Positions 44,670 to 55,073 of a DNA stretch of 64,000 bases are shown here, one piece after another. The stretch covers positions 1 through 64,000 of the forward strand of contig NZ_JONS01000006.1 of the NCBI RefSeq assembly GCF_000711965.1, given 5' to 3'. Under the pieces are notes generated by a model. It ran no database searches. It saw only the letters and a program-made list of their open reading frames with translations, and was not told where the DNA came from. The DNA comes from Actinomyces israelii DSM 43320. GTDB taxonomy: Bacteria; Actinomycetota; Actinomycetes; Actinomycetales; Actinomycetaceae. Position 1 is the stretch's first letter, and the number at the start of each line of letters is the position of its first letter. The translations under genes and the position numbers were made by a program.

Positions 44670-45294
44670 AGGGCGCCTCCTTGTGTGAGCATGCGGTTCG
44701 GTCTCCCGGTCAGGGGCAGAACTATCCAGGTGGAGTCTAGACGTATGAGGGCCGGGCGCGTCCACATGCCGGATACCGGTGTGCTCGGGGTCGGTCGGTC
44801 CTCTCGTACGGGCTGTGGAGATGGATCGTGTAGATGAGGTTCAGTAGGGGTATTAGGAGGTGTGGATTCTGGGGATAAGTCCGATCCGGCCCGGAACGGC
44901 GCGGGTGCGGGGTGTGGAACCACAAGAGAGTGGTTCGGTGGAGCCGGCCGGTCGGCGGTGGTTTTCCCCCGGCACCTGTCTGCGAGCCCACATCCCGGGC
45001 GGCCGCCGTCCACATCAGGAGGCCGGTTGTCCACCGGAGCGCGCAGGTTCGTCCCCAGGCCGGTGGAGCGGGGTGTGGGACACGGACGCCCCGCTCCACC
45101 GGGGTGCGGGGAGGGACGGCGGCGCGGGCCTGGACTGAGCAGAGGCCCTCGACGACGGCGCTCGGCGTGGCCCGGCCGCCTGGGCGGCCGGCCCCCTCCG
45201 TCCCGCCTGGGCGCCGGCGCGCGGGGTCTCTCCCGGCGCCCGGCGGGGCCCTGTGGCTCCGGGCCGGCCGGGCCACGCGGGTCGCCCCCGGCCC
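44670..45294. other. dnaA-dnaN intergenic region, oriC candidate
   Basis: A 625-bp gap with no gene, in the position of the actinobacterial origin. Degenerate DnaA-box-like sites include an inverted TGTGGATTC at 44861-44869, TGTGGAACC at 44913-44921 and TTGTCCACC at 45027-45035. The sequence around 44840-44880 is less GC-rich than the rest and could melt. I cannot identify the unwinding element with confidence. Confidence 0.65.
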
Positions 45295-46896
45295 TCAGCG
45301 GGGGGCCTGGGCGGCCTGCTTGATGCGGGCGGTGATCTCCTGGACCTGGTTGTAGGTGTCGCGCCGCTCGGCCATCTGCGTGCTGATCTTGCGGCTCGCG
45401 CTCATGACGGTCGTGTGGTCCTTGCCGCCGAACTCCTTGCCGATCTTGGTCGTGGACATCTCGATGAGCTCGCGGCACAGGTACATGGCGATGTGGCGGG
45501 CGTGCACCATGGTCTGGGCGCGGTCCTTGGAGCGCAGGTCCTCGATGGTCAGGCCGAAGTAGTCGGCCGTCTGCGTCATGACCAAGGCGGCGGTGATCTC
45601 GCCGCCGCCGGAGCTGGCGATAATGTCCTTGAGCACCATCTCCGCCAGGGTCTGGTCGATGGGCTGGTCGGTCAGGGAGGCGAAGGCGGTGACGCGGATG
45701 AGCGCCCCCTCGAGCTCGCGGATGTTGGTGGTGACCCGGCTGGCGATGTACTCCAGGACGGGCAGGGGCAGGTCCACGCCCTCGGCGCCGGCCTTGTTGC
45801 GCAGGATCGCGGTGCGGGTCTCCAGGGTCGGGGGCTGGACGTCGACGGTCAGCCCGGACTCGAAGCGCGACAGCAGGCGCTTCTCGAAGCCCTTGAGGTC
45901 CTTGGGGGGCAGGTCGGAGGTGAGCACGACCTGCTTGTTGGCCATGTAGAGGGTGTTGAAGGTGTGGAAGAACTCCTCCAGGGTCTGCTCCTTGCCGCCC
46001 AGGAACTGGACGTCGTCGACCAAGAGGATATCGACGTCTCGGTAGCGGCGCTTGAAGTCGTTCATCGTGCCCTCGGCCACAGAGGAGATGAAGTCGGAGA
46101 CGAACTCCTCGGAGGAGACGTACTTAATGACCATGTCCTGGTACAGGGAGCGGGCGTGATTGCCGATGGCGTGCAGCAGGTGAGTTTTACCCAGGCCCGA
46201 GCCGCCGTATATGAATAACGGGTTATAGGCGCCGGCGGAGCGGTCGGGGTCTGGGTTTCCGGGCTGCTCGGCCACCTTGAGCGCGGCCGCGAAGGCGAAA
46301 CGGTTGGAGTCGCCCATGACGTAGTTGTCGAAGGTGTAGCGGGGATTGAGGTGGGAGCTCTTGTCGAAGGCCTGAGGGGTCTCGGGCCGGGCGAAGGCGG
46401 CGGCGGGGTTGGTGACGTAGGACGGTGCTCCTGAGCGCGTCGAGCGCGAGGACTGCAGGGCGTGCCGGCCGGCGGTCCCGGCGGCTCCGGGAGCCATGGG
46501 GGGCTCGACGGCGGGCGGACGGGCGCGCACGACGGGCTCGGGCGCGTCGGACTCGGCCAGGGTCGAGGACAGGTCCAGGCGGGGCTGGACGGGCCGTGCC
46601 TGCGGGCGCGTGACGGTCATGGTCGGTGCGGGCGCCCCGGCGTCCAGCGAGGTGTCGACGGTCACCTCGAAGGGAACCTTCCGGCCCCAGACCTGTGTGA
46701 GTGCCCGGCTGATGGTGGCGCGCGCCTCCTCGACCTTGCTCTTGGTGAAGGGCGAGCCGGCGACGAGCACGAGGGTGCCGTCGACGTCGATGACGCGCGT
46801 CATCCGGATAATGGAGAGCTTGCCGGTGCTCAGCTCGGTGGAGTCCGACAGGATCTCCAGGACCGACTGCCACTTGAGTGTCGTTTCGTCTGGCAC
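45295..46896 (-). CDS. dnaA: Chromosomal replication initiator DnaA
   Basis: A 533-residue initiator. Domain I starts near [16 protein letters not shown] Pro/Ala/Arg-rich domain II of about 110 residues (as in other actinobacteria) precedes domain III with Walker [17 protein letters not shown], Walker [15 protein letters not shown] and sensor motifs. Domain IV has the DnaA signature [13 protein letters not shown]. It binds 9-mer boxes (TTATCCACA) and opens oriC. The GTG start is at 46894-46896. Three DnaA boxes lie immediately upstream at 46944-46980, suggesting autoregulation. Confidence 0.98.
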   Translation of the reverse strand: MPDETTLKWQSVLEILSDSTELSTGKLSIIRMTRVIDVDGTLVLVAGSPFTKSKVEEARATISRALTQVWGRKVPFEVTVDTSLDAGAPAPTMTVTRPQARPVQPRLDLSSTLAESDAPEPVVRARPPAVEPPMAPGAAGTAGRHALQSSRSTRSGAPSYVTNPAAAFARPETPQAFDKSSHLNPRYTFDNYVMGDSNRFAFAAALKVAEQPGNPDPDRSAGAYNPLFIYGGSGLGKTHLLHAIGNHARSLYQDMVIKYVSSEEFVSDFISSVAEGTMNDFKRRYRDVDILLVDDVQFLGGKEQTLEEFFHTFNTLYMANKQVVLTSDLPPKDLKGFEKRLLSRFESGLTVDVQPPTLETRTAILRNKAGAEGVDLPLPVLEYIASRVTTNIRELEGALIRVTAFASLTDQPIDQTLAEMVLKDIIASSGGGEITAALVMTQTADYFGLTIEDLRSKDRAQTMVHARHIAMYLCRELIEMSTTKIGKEFGGKDHTTVMSASRKISTQMAERRDTYNQVQEITARIKQAAQAPR

Positions 46897-46943
46897 GGCG
46901 TGCTCCTGACGGGTGGGGGCGATGGAGGTTCACATCATGGGGT

Positions 46944-46980
46944 TTTTCCACAGGGTTGTCCACACTTGTGTCTATCCACA
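46944..46980. promoter_or_regulatory. Triple DnaA-box cluster upstream of dnaA
   Basis: TTTTCCACA at 46944-46952, TTGTCCACA at 46956-46964 and CTATCCACA at 46972-46980, three boxes of like orientation in 37 bp, each one base from TTATCCACA. They are placed to control dnaA expression or to serve as part of oriC. Confidence 0.8.
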
Positions 46981-47124
46981 GGATCATCCCCACCTGGGGA
47001 CAGCGCGGGCGGGACGGCGCCGCGTGTCCTGTCTCCGGGGGCCGTGCGAGCGCCGGCGGCGGATGAGCGGCAGACGGACGGCGACGGCGTGTCGGGACTC
47101 TCACCGCCGATGCCGCAGGATCGT

Positions 47125-47154
47125 TTGACCCTGCGGAAAAGACGGCCGTATTGT
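47125..47154 (+). promoter_or_regulatory. Promoter of rpmH
   Basis: TTGACC at 47125-47130 and TATTGT at 47149-47154 with an 18-bp spacer, 110 bp before the rpmH GTG. Only the sequence match and the position support it. Confidence 0.6.
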
Positions 47155-47265
47155 GGTGCGGACGTTCGCACGGAGTCACGTCCCGGTCCATGGGGCAGCC
47201 GGTGCGGGCGACCGTGTCGCGATCCCGTGATGCACGGTTCCGATCATCCGACCAGGAGTACACCC

Positions 47266-47403
47266 GTGAGCAAGCGGACCTTCCAGCCGAACAACCGCCA
47301 CCGTGCTAGGGTGCACGGCTTCCGCAAGCGCATGAGCACCCGCGCCGGCCGAGCGGTTCTCGCCGCGCGCCGCCGCAAGGGCCGTGCACGTCTCGCCGCC
47401 TAG
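47266..47403 (+). CDS. rpmH: 50S ribosomal protein L34
   Basis: A 45-residue, Arg/Lys-rich ribosomal protein ([20 protein letters not shown] at its start, then [24 protein letters not shown]), a textbook L34. It binds 23S rRNA near the exit tunnel. The start is GTG at 47266, preceded by ACCAGGAGT. Always next to rnpA and, in actinobacteria, divergent from dnaA. Confidence 0.98.
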   Translation: MSKRTFQPNNRHRARVHGFRKRMSTRAGRAVLAARRRKGRARLAA

Positions 47404-47415
47404 CCGGTTAAGAAG

Positions 47416-47808
47416 GTGCTTCCGGCGGCGCACCGAATGCTGCGGAGTGAAGACTTCTTCACCGCGGTACGGTTCGGCGTGCGCACCGGCAGCCGCAGGC
47501 TGGTGATCCACTACCGCGCCGGCGAGACCGGGGAGACCACTCCGGCGCTCGTCGGCGTCGTCGTCCCCAAGAAGCAGATCTCGCGGGCCACCCACCGCAA
47601 CCGGATCAAGCGCCGTGTCCGCGCGCTCATGAGCGCGCGCGTGGACGCCATCGAGCCGGGGGCGCGAGTCGTCGTGCGGGGCCTGGCCGGGGCCGAGGGC
47701 GCCACGAGCGACGAGCTGGGGGCCGACCTCGATCGTCTGCTCACCCGCAGCCGTGAGGCGGCCCGCCGGGGCCGGTGCAACGACCGGCCGGGGCGGGGCC
47801 GAAGATGA
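47416..47808 (+). CDS. rnpA: Ribonuclease P protein component
   Basis: A 130-residue basic protein that binds RNase P RNA to mature tRNA 5' ends. The motif pair [27 protein letters not shown] is the RNR signature of RnpA, and the first part [25 protein letters not shown] is the N-terminal beta region. The GTG start is 12 bases after the rpmH stop. It overlaps yidD by 4 bp. Confidence 0.96.
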   Translation: MLPAAHRMLRSEDFFTAVRFGVRTGSRRLVIHYRAGETGETTPALVGVVVPKKQISRATHRNRIKRRVRALMSARVDAIEPGARVVVRGLAGAEGATSDELGADLDRLLTRSREAARRGRCNDRPGRGRR

Positions 47809-48134
47809 GTCCGTGGGCGAGCAGGTCTGGGACTCGTGATCGGGTTCATGATCGCGCCGCACGCGTGGTCACCGCTCCCGTGCGCTTCTACCAGGCGTGC
47901 ATCTCCCCGGCCCTGCCGCGCCGGTGCCGGTACTACCCGACCTGCTCCGCGTACGCCGTCGAGGCGGTCCGCGTCCACGGGGCGCTCAAGGGCGTCCTGC
48001 TGGCGGCCTGGCGGCTGGCGCGGTGCAACCCCCTGACCCCCGGCGGCGTCGACCATGTGCCCGACCCGGGCCGGTGGCGCTACCACTATCCCCATGACGT
48101 TCCCCGATTCGAGATCGACCAATCCGCCGGATGA
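47805..48134 (+). CDS. yidD: Membrane protein insertion efficiency factor YidD
   Basis: A 109-residue protein of the YidD family, which assists YidC-dependent insertion. Core: [60 protein letters not shown]. Three of the four conserved Cys are visible (in ACISP, YPTCS and ARCNP). The C-terminal tail is short. The ATG overlaps the rnpA stop (ATGA), and yidC follows 81 bp downstream, as in most bacteria. Confidence 0.95.
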   Translation: MSPWASRSGTRDRVHDRAARVVTAPVRFYQACISPALPRRCRYYPTCSAYAVEAVRVHGALKGVLLAAWRLARCNPLTPGGVDHVPDPGRWRYHYPHDVPRFEIDQSAG

Positions 48135-48215
48135 CCCGCATCGGGAGCAGGCCGGACATCCCGGTCGGCGGGGCCGCACTGCCGGCGCCCGCCACGCCTT
48201 ACAGCTAGGAGTGCA

Positions 48216-49403
48216 ATGGACACGATCCTGTGGCCCCTCAAGGTCGCCGTCGCCTGGGTCATGGTCTACATCCACAAGTTCCTCTTGCTCATCGGTCTGC
48301 ACGATGGGCCGGGCGTGGCCTGGGTGCTGTCGATTATCGGCCTGACGATCTTCGTGCGCATTCTCATTATGCCGCTGTTCGTCAAGCAGATCCGGGCCAG
48401 CCGCGGCATGCAGCTCATGCAGCCCGAGCTCCAGGCGCTGCAGGCGAAGTACAAGGGGAAGAAGGATCCCGCCTCCAGGCAGCGCCAGCAGGAGGAGATG
48501 ATGGCGCTGTACCGCAAGCACGGGACGAACCCGTTCTCCTCGTGCATGCCGATCCTCATTCAGATGCCGATCTTCTTCGCCCTCTTCCGGGTGCTGGCGA
48601 ATCTTCAGGCGATTGCCGAGGGGACCTACGAGGGGCAGGACTCGATCGGCCCGCTCACGGCCGAGCTGGCGAATGACGTCCAGCATTCCACCGTGTTCGG
48701 GGCGAGCCTGTCCTCGTCCTTTATGAACTCCTCGGACCTGACCGTCAAGGTCGTCACGGTCATTATGATCATTGCCATGAGCGCCACCCAGTGGTACACG
48801 ATGGCGCAGCTGAGCATGAAGAACATGCCCGAGTCCTCCAAGAGCTCGGACAATCCCATGATGCGCTCTCAGCGCATGATGATGACGGTCATGCCGCTCT
48901 TCTTCGCATTCACCGGCGTGCAGTTCCAGATCGGCGTGCTGATCTACTGGGTGACCTCGAACCTGTGGACCATGGGGCAGCAGTTCTACACGATCAATCG
49001 CATGCCGGCTCCCGGCTCGGAGGCGGAGAAGAAGTTCCGCGCCCGTGAGAACGCCAAGCGGGCGCGCAAGGGCCTGCCGTCTCTTGAGGAGGAGGAGCGG
49101 GCCAAGGCCGAGGCCGATGGGACCGCCAGGGCCGGCGGCCAGCGGTCGCAGCCGGTGCGCAAGGACCGTCAGAAGAAGGGAGCCGGACGGGCGTCGTCGG
49201 GTGCCGCGGAGGGGCGCGAGGGCGCCGATGAGGCCGACGACGCTGCTGACACTGCCGGCACCGCCGCCGGGGGCTCGTCGTCACGCAGGCCGGGGGGCCT
49301 GACGGATGAGGAGATCGCGCGGCGCCGCTACGAGAGGCGCGCGCGTGAGCGAAAGCGCGCCGCGCAGCGTCGCAAGGCTCAGAAGAAGAAGCGCCGGAGC
49401 TGA
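48216..49403 (+). CDS. yidC: Membrane protein insertase YidC/Oxa1 family
   Basis: A 395-residue insertase of the Gram-positive-like short form. Helices include VAWVLSIIGLTIFVRILIMPLFV, which carries the conserved Arg in the groove, and IPMPIFFALFRVL-type and LIYWVTSNLWTMGQQF segments. The positively charged cytosolic loop QIRASRGMQLMQPELQALQAKYKGKKDP is normal. The last 120 residues are Arg/Lys/Ala/Glu-rich, suited to ribosome or RNA contact. It inserts membrane proteins with or without SecYEG. Next gene is jag. Confidence 0.96.
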   Translation: MDTILWPLKVAVAWVMVYIHKFLLLIGLHDGPGVAWVLSIIGLTIFVRILIMPLFVKQIRASRGMQLMQPELQALQAKYKGKKDPASRQRQQEEMMALYRKHGTNPFSSCMPILIQMPIFFALFRVLANLQAIAEGTYEGQDSIGPLTAELANDVQHSTVFGASLSSSFMNSSDLTVKVVTVIMIIAMSATQWYTMAQLSMKNMPESSKSSDNPMMRSQRMMMTVMPLFFAFTGVQFQIGVLIYWVTSNLWTMGQQFYTINRMPAPGSEAEKKFRARENAKRARKGLPSLEEEERAKAEADGTARAGGQRSQPVRKDRQKKGAGRASSGAAEGREGADEADDAADTAGTAAGGSSSRRPGGLTDEEIARRRYERRARERKRAAQRRKAQKKKRRS

Positions 49404-49444
49404 CCCGCAGCTCCGAGATTTGATTTGAGGAGAACGGACCCGCC

Positions 49445-50020
49445 ATGAGCGACAACACCGCCCCGTCCAGTAGTACCGTCAAGCGCCTTGAGGAGGAGGG
49501 CGAGGTCGGCGCCGACTACCTCGAGGAGCTTCTCGATATCGCCGACCTCGGTGGGGATATTGATATTGACATCGATCATGGGCGCGCCTCCATCGCAGTG
49601 GTCGCCTCGGAGGAGGGGGACGCTCGCGAGCTCGCCGACCTGGTGGGGCGCGACGGCGAGGTGCTCGAGGCCCTGCAAGAGCTGACCCGCCTGGCGGTGC
49701 AGGCCCGCACCGGCAACCGGTCGCGCCTCATGCTCGACATCAATGGCTATCGCGTCGCGCGTCGCACCGAGCTGGCGAAGATCGCGCAGGAGGCCGTCAA
49801 GCGGGTCCTGGCCACCGGTGAGACCGTGTCGCTGGAGGCCATGAACCCCTTCGAGCGCAAGGTCTGCCACGACGTCGTCGCCGCCGAGGGCCTGTTCTCC
49901 GAGTCCGAGGGGGTCGAGCCGCACCGCCATGTCGTCGTCATGCCCGCCGATGAGGATGACGACGAGCCCGATGCGGACCAGGCCGTCGATGATCGGGCCG
50001 AGGCGTCCGAAGGGGACTGA
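49445..50020 (+). CDS. khpB: RNA-binding protein Jag/KhpB
   Basis: A 191-residue protein with a KH domain (VVASEEGDARELADLVGRDGEVLEALQELTRLAVQART) followed by an R3H domain (LAKIAQEAVKRVLATGETVSLEAMNPFERKVCHDVVAAEGLFSESEGVEPHRHVVV) and an acidic tail. KhpB partners KhpA as a global RNA chaperone affecting cell elongation. The N-terminal Jag_N domain of Firmicutes is reduced to an acidic 30-residue segment, as usual in actinobacteria. Lies after yidC and before rsmG. Confidence 0.93.
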   Translation: MSDNTAPSSSTVKRLEEEGEVGADYLEELLDIADLGGDIDIDIDHGRASIAVVASEEGDARELADLVGRDGEVLEALQELTRLAVQARTGNRSRLMLDINGYRVARRTELAKIAQEAVKRVLATGETVSLEAMNPFERKVCHDVVAAEGLFSESEGVEPHRHVVVMPADEDDDEPDADQAVDDRAEASEGD

Positions 50021-50021
50021 T

Positions 50022-50711
50022 ATGGGTCAGGACGTGAACGGTGGGGCGGCGGGTGCGGGCTCGATCGGAGACCCGGGCGGGAACGCGGTCGAGGTGGAGC
50101 AGCCTACGGATGAGATGCATGAGCTCTTCGGGCTCGCCTTTGCCGGCGCGGAGCGCTTCGCCGAGATGCTTGGCGCCGAGGGCGAGCTGCGTGGACTGGT
50201 GGGGCCGCGAGAGCTGCCTCGGCTGTGGACTCGCCACATTGTCAACTCCGCCGCGCTGACGCCCTTCCTGCCCAGGCGCGGGACGGTGGTCGACGTCGGC
50301 TCCGGCGCGGGATTCCCCGGGGTTGTCGTGGCGCTTCTGCGCCCCGATCTAGAGGTAACGCTTATAGAAACAATGGAGCGGCGGGTCGAATGGCTCACGT
50401 ACGTGGTGAGCGAGCTCGATCTGGACAATGTCACCGTGCACCGGGCCCGTGCCGAGGAGGTCCGGGACCGGTTCGACGCCGTGACCGCCCGCGCCGTCGC
50501 GAATCTGACCAAGCTGGTGCGCCTGACGGCGCCTCTGCTGCGTCAGGGAGGCAGACTGCTGGCGCTCAAGGGGGCCAAGGCGGAGGAGGAGGTCGAGGCT
50601 GCGAAGTACGTCATTAAGAAGGCCAGGTTGAAGCCGGCGGTCATTCACGAGGTCGTGACACCGGGCGAGGAGGTCACGCGTGTCGTCGAGGTGCGTCGTC
50701 CCAGGCGGTGA
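50022..50711 (+). CDS. rsmG: 16S rRNA (guanine-N7) methyltransferase RsmG
   Basis: A 229-residue enzyme that methylates G527 of 16S rRNA with SAM. Motifs: RLWTRHIVNSAALTPFLPRRGTVVDVGSGAGFPGVVVALL, LIETMERRVEWL and ARAVANLTKLVRLTAPLLRQGGRLLALKGAKA. An N-terminal extension of about 30 residues precedes the family core. Loss of rsmG gives low-level streptomycin resistance in other bacteria. It starts one base after the jag stop codon, and the parA gene follows after a 200-bp gap. Confidence 0.96.
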   Translation: MGQDVNGGAAGAGSIGDPGGNAVEVEQPTDEMHELFGLAFAGAERFAEMLGAEGELRGLVGPRELPRLWTRHIVNSAALTPFLPRRGTVVDVGSGAGFPGVVVALLRPDLEVTLIETMERRVEWLTYVVSELDLDNVTVHRARAEEVRDRFDAVTARAVANLTKLVRLTAPLLRQGGRLLALKGAKAEEEVEAAKYVIKKARLKPAVIHEVVTPGEEVTRVVEVRRPRR

Positions 50712-50912
50712 GGGGCATCCCGGCTGGCGCGGTATACGTGCAGGATGGCGGCCGAACCGGGGACTCGGCGGCGGCGCGGGGTCACAATCCGAGGAAACGC
50801 CATTAATGCGTGACGTGCGCGGCGGGGCTCGTCGTCGGCGTCGTCCGGCTCACGTAGACTGAAGTGCCCGGGCCGTGAACGCGGTCGGGGATGTCGTCCG
50901 AGGAGAACAGTT

Positions 50913-51908
50913 TTGTCGGGATCGTCTATCTTCGAGCAGCTGCGTGCCGACCACTCGGCGCTGGAGGAGTTCGCTGGAGTGCGCTTCCCGCATCCGGATC
51001 AGACTCGTATTATTGCCATCGCCAATCAGAAGGGCGGGGTCGGCAAGACCTCGACGACGGTCAATGTCGCGGCGGCATTGGCGGAGGCCGGGCTTCACGT
51101 GATGGTCATCGACGCCGATTCCCAGGGCAATGCCTCGACGGCGCTCGGTGTGGCCCACGATGATGATCAGGTGTCCATTTACGACGTCCTCGTCGATGGG
51201 ACCCGGATCGACGAGGTCGTGGTGGCGACGCAGTTCTCGCAGACCCTGCTGTGCGTCCCCGCGACGATCGACGTGGCGGCGATCGAGATCGAGCTCATCA
51301 GCACCCCGGAACGCGAGTCGCGCCTGCACCACGCCTTGCAGGAGTACCTCGCCAGCAGGGAGGCCGCCGGTCTGCCCCGACTGGACTACGTGCTCATCGA
51401 CTGCCCGCCGAGCCTGGGACTGATGACGATCAACGCCTTTGTCGCAGCGGGGGAGGTCCTCATTCCCATGCAGGCCGAGTACTATGCCCTGGAGGGTCTG
51501 GCGCTGCTCACTCGCTCGGTGGACCGCATTGCGCGGATTCACAACCCGGCGCTCGCCGTGTCCATGATCGCGCTGACCATGTTCGACAAGCGCACGACCC
51601 TGGCTCGGGACGTCGAGGAGGAGGTCCGGACCTATTTCCCCAGTGCGGCGCTCCACACGCGCATTCCGCGGTCGGTCCGTGTGGCCGAGGCGCCGTCCTT
51701 CGGCGCGCCCGTGGTCTTCTGGGATCCGCGCTGCTCAGGCGCTGTGGCCTACAAGCAGCTCGCCCAGGAGATCGCTCAGCGCGGGGTGGCCGGCTGGGAG
51801 AAGACCTCGGCAACGGTCGGCGGCAATGACGCAAATGACGCAGACGACACCGATATCGCAGATACCGCAGACATTGCGGGTATCGCAGACGACGTACAGG
51901 AGGCGTGA
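50913..51908 (+). CDS. parA: Chromosome partitioning ATPase ParA
   Basis: A 331-residue deviant Walker A ATPase. Walker [26 protein letters not shown]. Walker A' [10 protein letters not shown], Walker B region [40 protein letters not shown]. Its C-terminal segment [23 protein letters not shown] is the usual ParA end. ParA dimers bind the nucleoid and are released by ParB to move the origin. The TTG start at 50913 follows GAGGAGAACAG. A 35-residue Asp/Ala/Thr-rich tail extends beyond the core. Coupled to parB, whose start lies 2 bases after this stop. Confidence 0.96.
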   Translation: MSGSSIFEQLRADHSALEEFAGVRFPHPDQTRIIAIANQKGGVGKTSTTVNVAAALAEAGLHVMVIDADSQGNASTALGVAHDDDQVSIYDVLVDGTRIDEVVVATQFSQTLLCVPATIDVAAIEIELISTPERESRLHHALQEYLASREAAGLPRLDYVLIDCPPSLGLMTINAFVAAGEVLIPMQAEYYALEGLALLTRSVDRIARIHNPALAVSMIALTMFDKRTTLARDVEEEVRTYFPSAALHTRIPRSVRVAEAPSFGAPVVFWDPRCSGAVAYKQLAQEIAQRGVAGWEKTSATVGGNDANDADDTDIADTADIAGIADDVQEA

Positions 51909-51910
51909 CG

Positions 51911-53266
51911 ATGGCGCAGAAGAGGCGCGGGCTTGGACGGGGACTTCAGGCCCTTATCCCTGAGACGCAGACGGAGACGCCGTCGGCGCGTCCCACGGAC
52001 GTCTTCTTTCCCGAGTCGCGGGACGAGCCCTCCGCGGAGAGCGCCACGACGCCCACAGGCGGTGAGACCAACGAGGAGTCCAGGGGCGGAGATGCTCGGC
52101 GCACGTCGGACGATATCGCGGCGACGCTCCTGGCGCCTCCAAGGAGAACGAGAAGATCGACGTCGAGGGGGACGGGGCGGCGGGCCACGGCCGGGAGCTC
52201 GCAGTCCGACGGCGCGGAGAAGAGGACCGCGTCGAGGACGAAGCGCAACCGTGCGACCGGGGGAGTTTCACGTGAAACATCGGCGAGCGAGCCCGCCGAG
52301 GAGCCCGCGGCCCACCCGGGTGGGTCTCGAACGGCTGCCGCCTCCGCCGTCGTGGAGAAGAAGGAGCCGGAGGCCGCGAAGACAGCCGACGGGGCCGCCG
52401 AGGCCGACGGCGGAGAGCAGCAGACGCTCGTTCCGGTCCCGGGGGCGACCTTCGCGGACTTGCCCGTGGACGCGATCACCGCCAACCCGCACCAGCCCCG
52501 GCAGGTCTTCGACGAGGACGACATCTCCGAGCTCGCCGCCTCGATCAAGGAGGTCGGCCTGCTCCAGCCCATCGTCGTGCGCCGGCGCGAGGGCAGTGAC
52601 GGCGACGACGGCGATGCCGGCTACGAGCTGATCATGGGCGAGCGGCGCCTTCGGGCGGCCAAGGAGGCCGGGCTCGAGACGATCCCCGCCGTCGTCCGTT
52701 ACGCGGCAGATGATGAGCTGCTGCGGGACGCACTTCTGGAGAACCTGCACCGCGTTCAGCTCAACCCGTTGGAGGAGGCGGCCGCCTATCAGCAGCTTCT
52801 CGAGGACTTCAACTGCACGCATGCGGAGCTCTCGCAGAGGATCGCGCGCTCACGCTCGCAGATCTCGAATACGCTGCGTCTCATGAAGCTGCCGCCTCTT
52901 GTGCAGCGACGACTCGCCGCCGGAGTGCTGTCCGCCGGGCACGCCCGGTCCCTGCTGGGGCTTCCCGACGCTGCGGCCATGGAGCGTCTGGCTCAGCGCA
53001 TTGTGGCCGAGGGGCTCTCGGTGCGGGCGACGGAGGAGCTCGTGGCGCTGCACGACGAGCCCGATGCGCGGCGTACCAGGCCACTTCGGACGCGGTCGGC
53101 GACTCTTCCGGCCCTGTCGACGCGGCTCTCGGATGCTTTCGACACCCGTGTCAAGGTGACCCGTGGGGCCAAGAAGGGGCGAATCACAATCGAGTTCGCC
53201 GGTGACGACGATTTGGCGCGCATTGTCACCGCACTCGCTCCGGGGACCTCTCTGGACGAGGACTGA
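51911..53266 (+). CDS. parB: Chromosome partitioning protein ParB
   Basis: About 451 residues. A 170-residue low-complexity N-terminal region precedes the CTPase/ParB core: [35 protein letters not shown], then [13 protein letters not shown] and [27 protein letters not shown], then the helix-turn-helix [27 protein letters not shown] and the C-terminal dimerisation region. ParB binds parS, slides as a CTP clamp and recruits SMC. The N-terminal region itself contains a parS site (52265-52278) encoding VSRET. ATG at 51911 is preferred over GTG 51905 because AGGAGG ends at 51903. The nine other parS-like sites lie downstream. Confidence 0.96.
   Translation: MAQKRRGLGRGLQALIPETQTETPSARPTDVFFPESRDEPSAESATTPTGGETNEESRGGDARRTSDDIAATLLAPPRRTRRSTSRGTGRRATAGSSQSDGAEKRTASRTKRNRATGGVSRETSASEPAEEPAAHPGGSRTAAASAVVEKKEPEAAKTADGAAEADGGEQQTLVPVPGATFADLPVDAITANPHQPRQVFDEDDISELAASIKEVGLLQPIVVRRREGSDGDDGDAGYELIMGERRLRAAKEAGLETIPAVVRYAADDELLRDALLENLHRVQLNPLEEAAAYQQLLEDFNCTHAELSQRIARSRSQISNTLRLMKLPPLVQRRLAAGVLSAGHARSLLGLPDAAAMERLAQRIVAEGLSVRATEELVALHDEPDARRTRPLRTRSATLPALSTRLSDAFDTRVKVTRGAKKGRITIEFAGDDDLARIVTALAPGTSLDED
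52265..52278. other. parS site 1, inside parB
   Basis: GTTTCACGTGAAAC, the core ParB recognition palindrome, encodes VSRET in the variable N-terminal part of ParB. parS within the parB gene is also known in Bacillus subtilis spo0J. Confidence 0.92.
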
Positions 53267-53501
53267 GCGCGGCCGGTCGGGCCGCGGTGCCGCGAGGGCT
53301 CCACGTGAGTGGGCTTTTCGCGAGTGTACTCCTCATGCTTGCGCTGGGGCTGCACGACGTGGTGATGCGAGTCGTGTCGATCGGGTACGTGGGCCGGGGA
53401 TGCAGTGCGGTTGTGTGCGCTGAGCACATAAGTTGGCATGGTGGAGCGCACTCGATGAGCGGTAGAGGAGTAGCCGTTACGCATGCTTATTTCTGTGCAG
53501 C

Positions 53502-53545
53502 GCACGTGGCATGCACCTGGCGTGCACGTGGCGTGCATGTGGCGT
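53502..53545. repeat. 11-bp tandem repeat, four units
   Basis: Four units starting GCACGTGGCAT and continuing GCACCTGGCGT, GCACGTGGCGT, GCATGTGGCGT, each exactly 11 bp (about one helical turn). A weaker fifth unit, lengthened by one base, follows. Could be a recruitment array for a DNA-binding protein, or just a microsatellite. Confidence 0.7.
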
Positions 53546-54508
53546 GTGACGCGGCGTGGCGCTGTGAGGGCGGGAAGCGGCTTTCCGGTGGGACATTCGA
53601 CGGGCGGATGCCCGTGCGCATATGCTCGGTTCATTTCGGGCGGTCTGCGCCTTCTCGCCGGCGCTGGGTTCTGTCCGCCCGAATCCGCGCCGCATCAGTC
53701 CGGCTGGGACTGGCTGTGCGGCCTGTGCCCGCTTTCGCAGCGGGGAGACTCGTGTGCGGGACTGCGTCAGATCTTGGGGGCAGCTTTGCCTGCCGCTCGG
53801 GCACGACGCTGCTCTCCTGGCCCCGGCCGGTTGCAGCTCCACGTGGTGCGCCGTCGAGGCCAGGCCGTTGCGATGCTGTTGGTGAGCGTGCTCGGTCGCA
53901 GTGGCCGGCGGAAGCAGAGCGGTCTGCGGCCCTGGCTGGCGGCCGAGCCCCGGGTCGTGGCGACCCGCTCATGTCGGTGCTGCTCGGGGAATCGCCGTTG
54001 AGTTCATAGTCGACCCGCGTGAAACTGTTCCTGCTGGGGCCGATGCGGAGCATGGGCTCTGTGAAAGCGGTCCAGCAGTTCTAGAAGAGTCAGCCTGAGG
54101 CCTGCCGGGATGAGAAGGCGGTTCGGTCTACCCGGACTACCGGGGGTCCTCCGAAGCATGTCTCTGCGTTTTCCGTCTGTCGGAGGCGAGAGAGCAGAGA
54201 TGCGTCACTGGGCTCGCATCCGGTCGCGGGCCTCGCCTGCAGAGGGCGTCGGAAGCAGTGTCCGATAGCTCTTACTGGCCTGGAGGGCTGCCCGTCCGTG
54301 TACACGATGACATCCGCACTGTCGGTCACAGGAGGGTGGTCCTGGTCCCACGTCGGCAATAGGGCGTTGACTGACGGCGGTGTGGCGCCTGTTCCCCGTG
54401 CATCGTGAGACGGCCGGGGAATCGGCTCGACCAGGGCTGGAAGCCGCTGCTCTCCTTGCGCATGGTAGGGCATCGGGTCATCGGTCTCGATTGAGCGGCG
54501 ATGCAGCG

Positions 54509-54522
54509 GTTTCACGTGAAAC
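54509..54522. other. parS site 2
   Basis: GTTTCACGTGAAAC, perfect core, 1.2 kb beyond parB in noncoding DNA. Confidence 0.92.
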
Positions 54523-55057
54523 ATGGTCGTCGTCTTCGGTCTCCGAGACCGGTCTGGGGGGCGTGTCTTCCCCATGTGGTTCGAGACGGGGAGCAACGGC
54601 GGTAGGAGTAATCCGTTAGCGGGACGATCGGTGTCCACCAGTGTTCGATGCTGTGGACACGTAGAGTCTCGTGCGTCGCGCAGCGCGCGCCATTGCTTGA
54701 ATGATCGGGAGCGAATTTGAATAGCACAGGCCTCCATGTCGAGTGCCAGACAATCGACTTCGAGGCCGGTTGCGCTGCCGGTTGGGAGCATATGACCCTT
54801 GCGCACCTCTGAGACGTCCGGCGATCTTAGAGCGGGAGTGGTCCGGACTCCAGGAGGCACTGGGCGGTCTTGGGTGGGGGCGACCTCACGACTCCGCGAC
54901 TCGGCGGTGCGGGCGGACCGGACAGTCTGAGAGACTGAAGATGCGTTGTGTCTTGTCGTCAGTCAGTCGCGGAGGAGAGGAGCGACCGCAGGTCCTGCGG
55001 AATCTCGTGACACCCTTGCCGTTGGCTGCGTGATGGCAGATTGTCCGCGGGTATCGG

Positions 55058-55073
55058 TGTTTCACGTGAAACA
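55058..55073. other. parS site 3, full 16-bp consensus
   Basis: TGTTTCACGTGAAACA, the full 16-bp consensus with perfect symmetry, 550 bp from site 2. Confidence 0.95.

Larger units (their letters stand above)
46897..47265. other. dnaA-rpmH divergent intergenic region
   Basis: A 369-bp gene-free stretch. It holds three clustered DnaA boxes 48 bp upstream of dnaA and the rpmH promoter (47125-47154). Together with the dnaA-dnaN gap it may form a bipartite origin. Confidence 0.6.

Noticed and set aside
53287-54009. A 240-codon frame after parB
   Set aside because: It has no recognisable motif, unusual Cys/Arg/His composition, and crosses the 11-bp tandem repeat, so I do not call it a gene.
54090-54860. 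A 256-codon minus-strand frame in the parS region
   Set aside because: It spans a parS site and has no family resemblance. Its composition is like shadow frames elsewhere in the desert.
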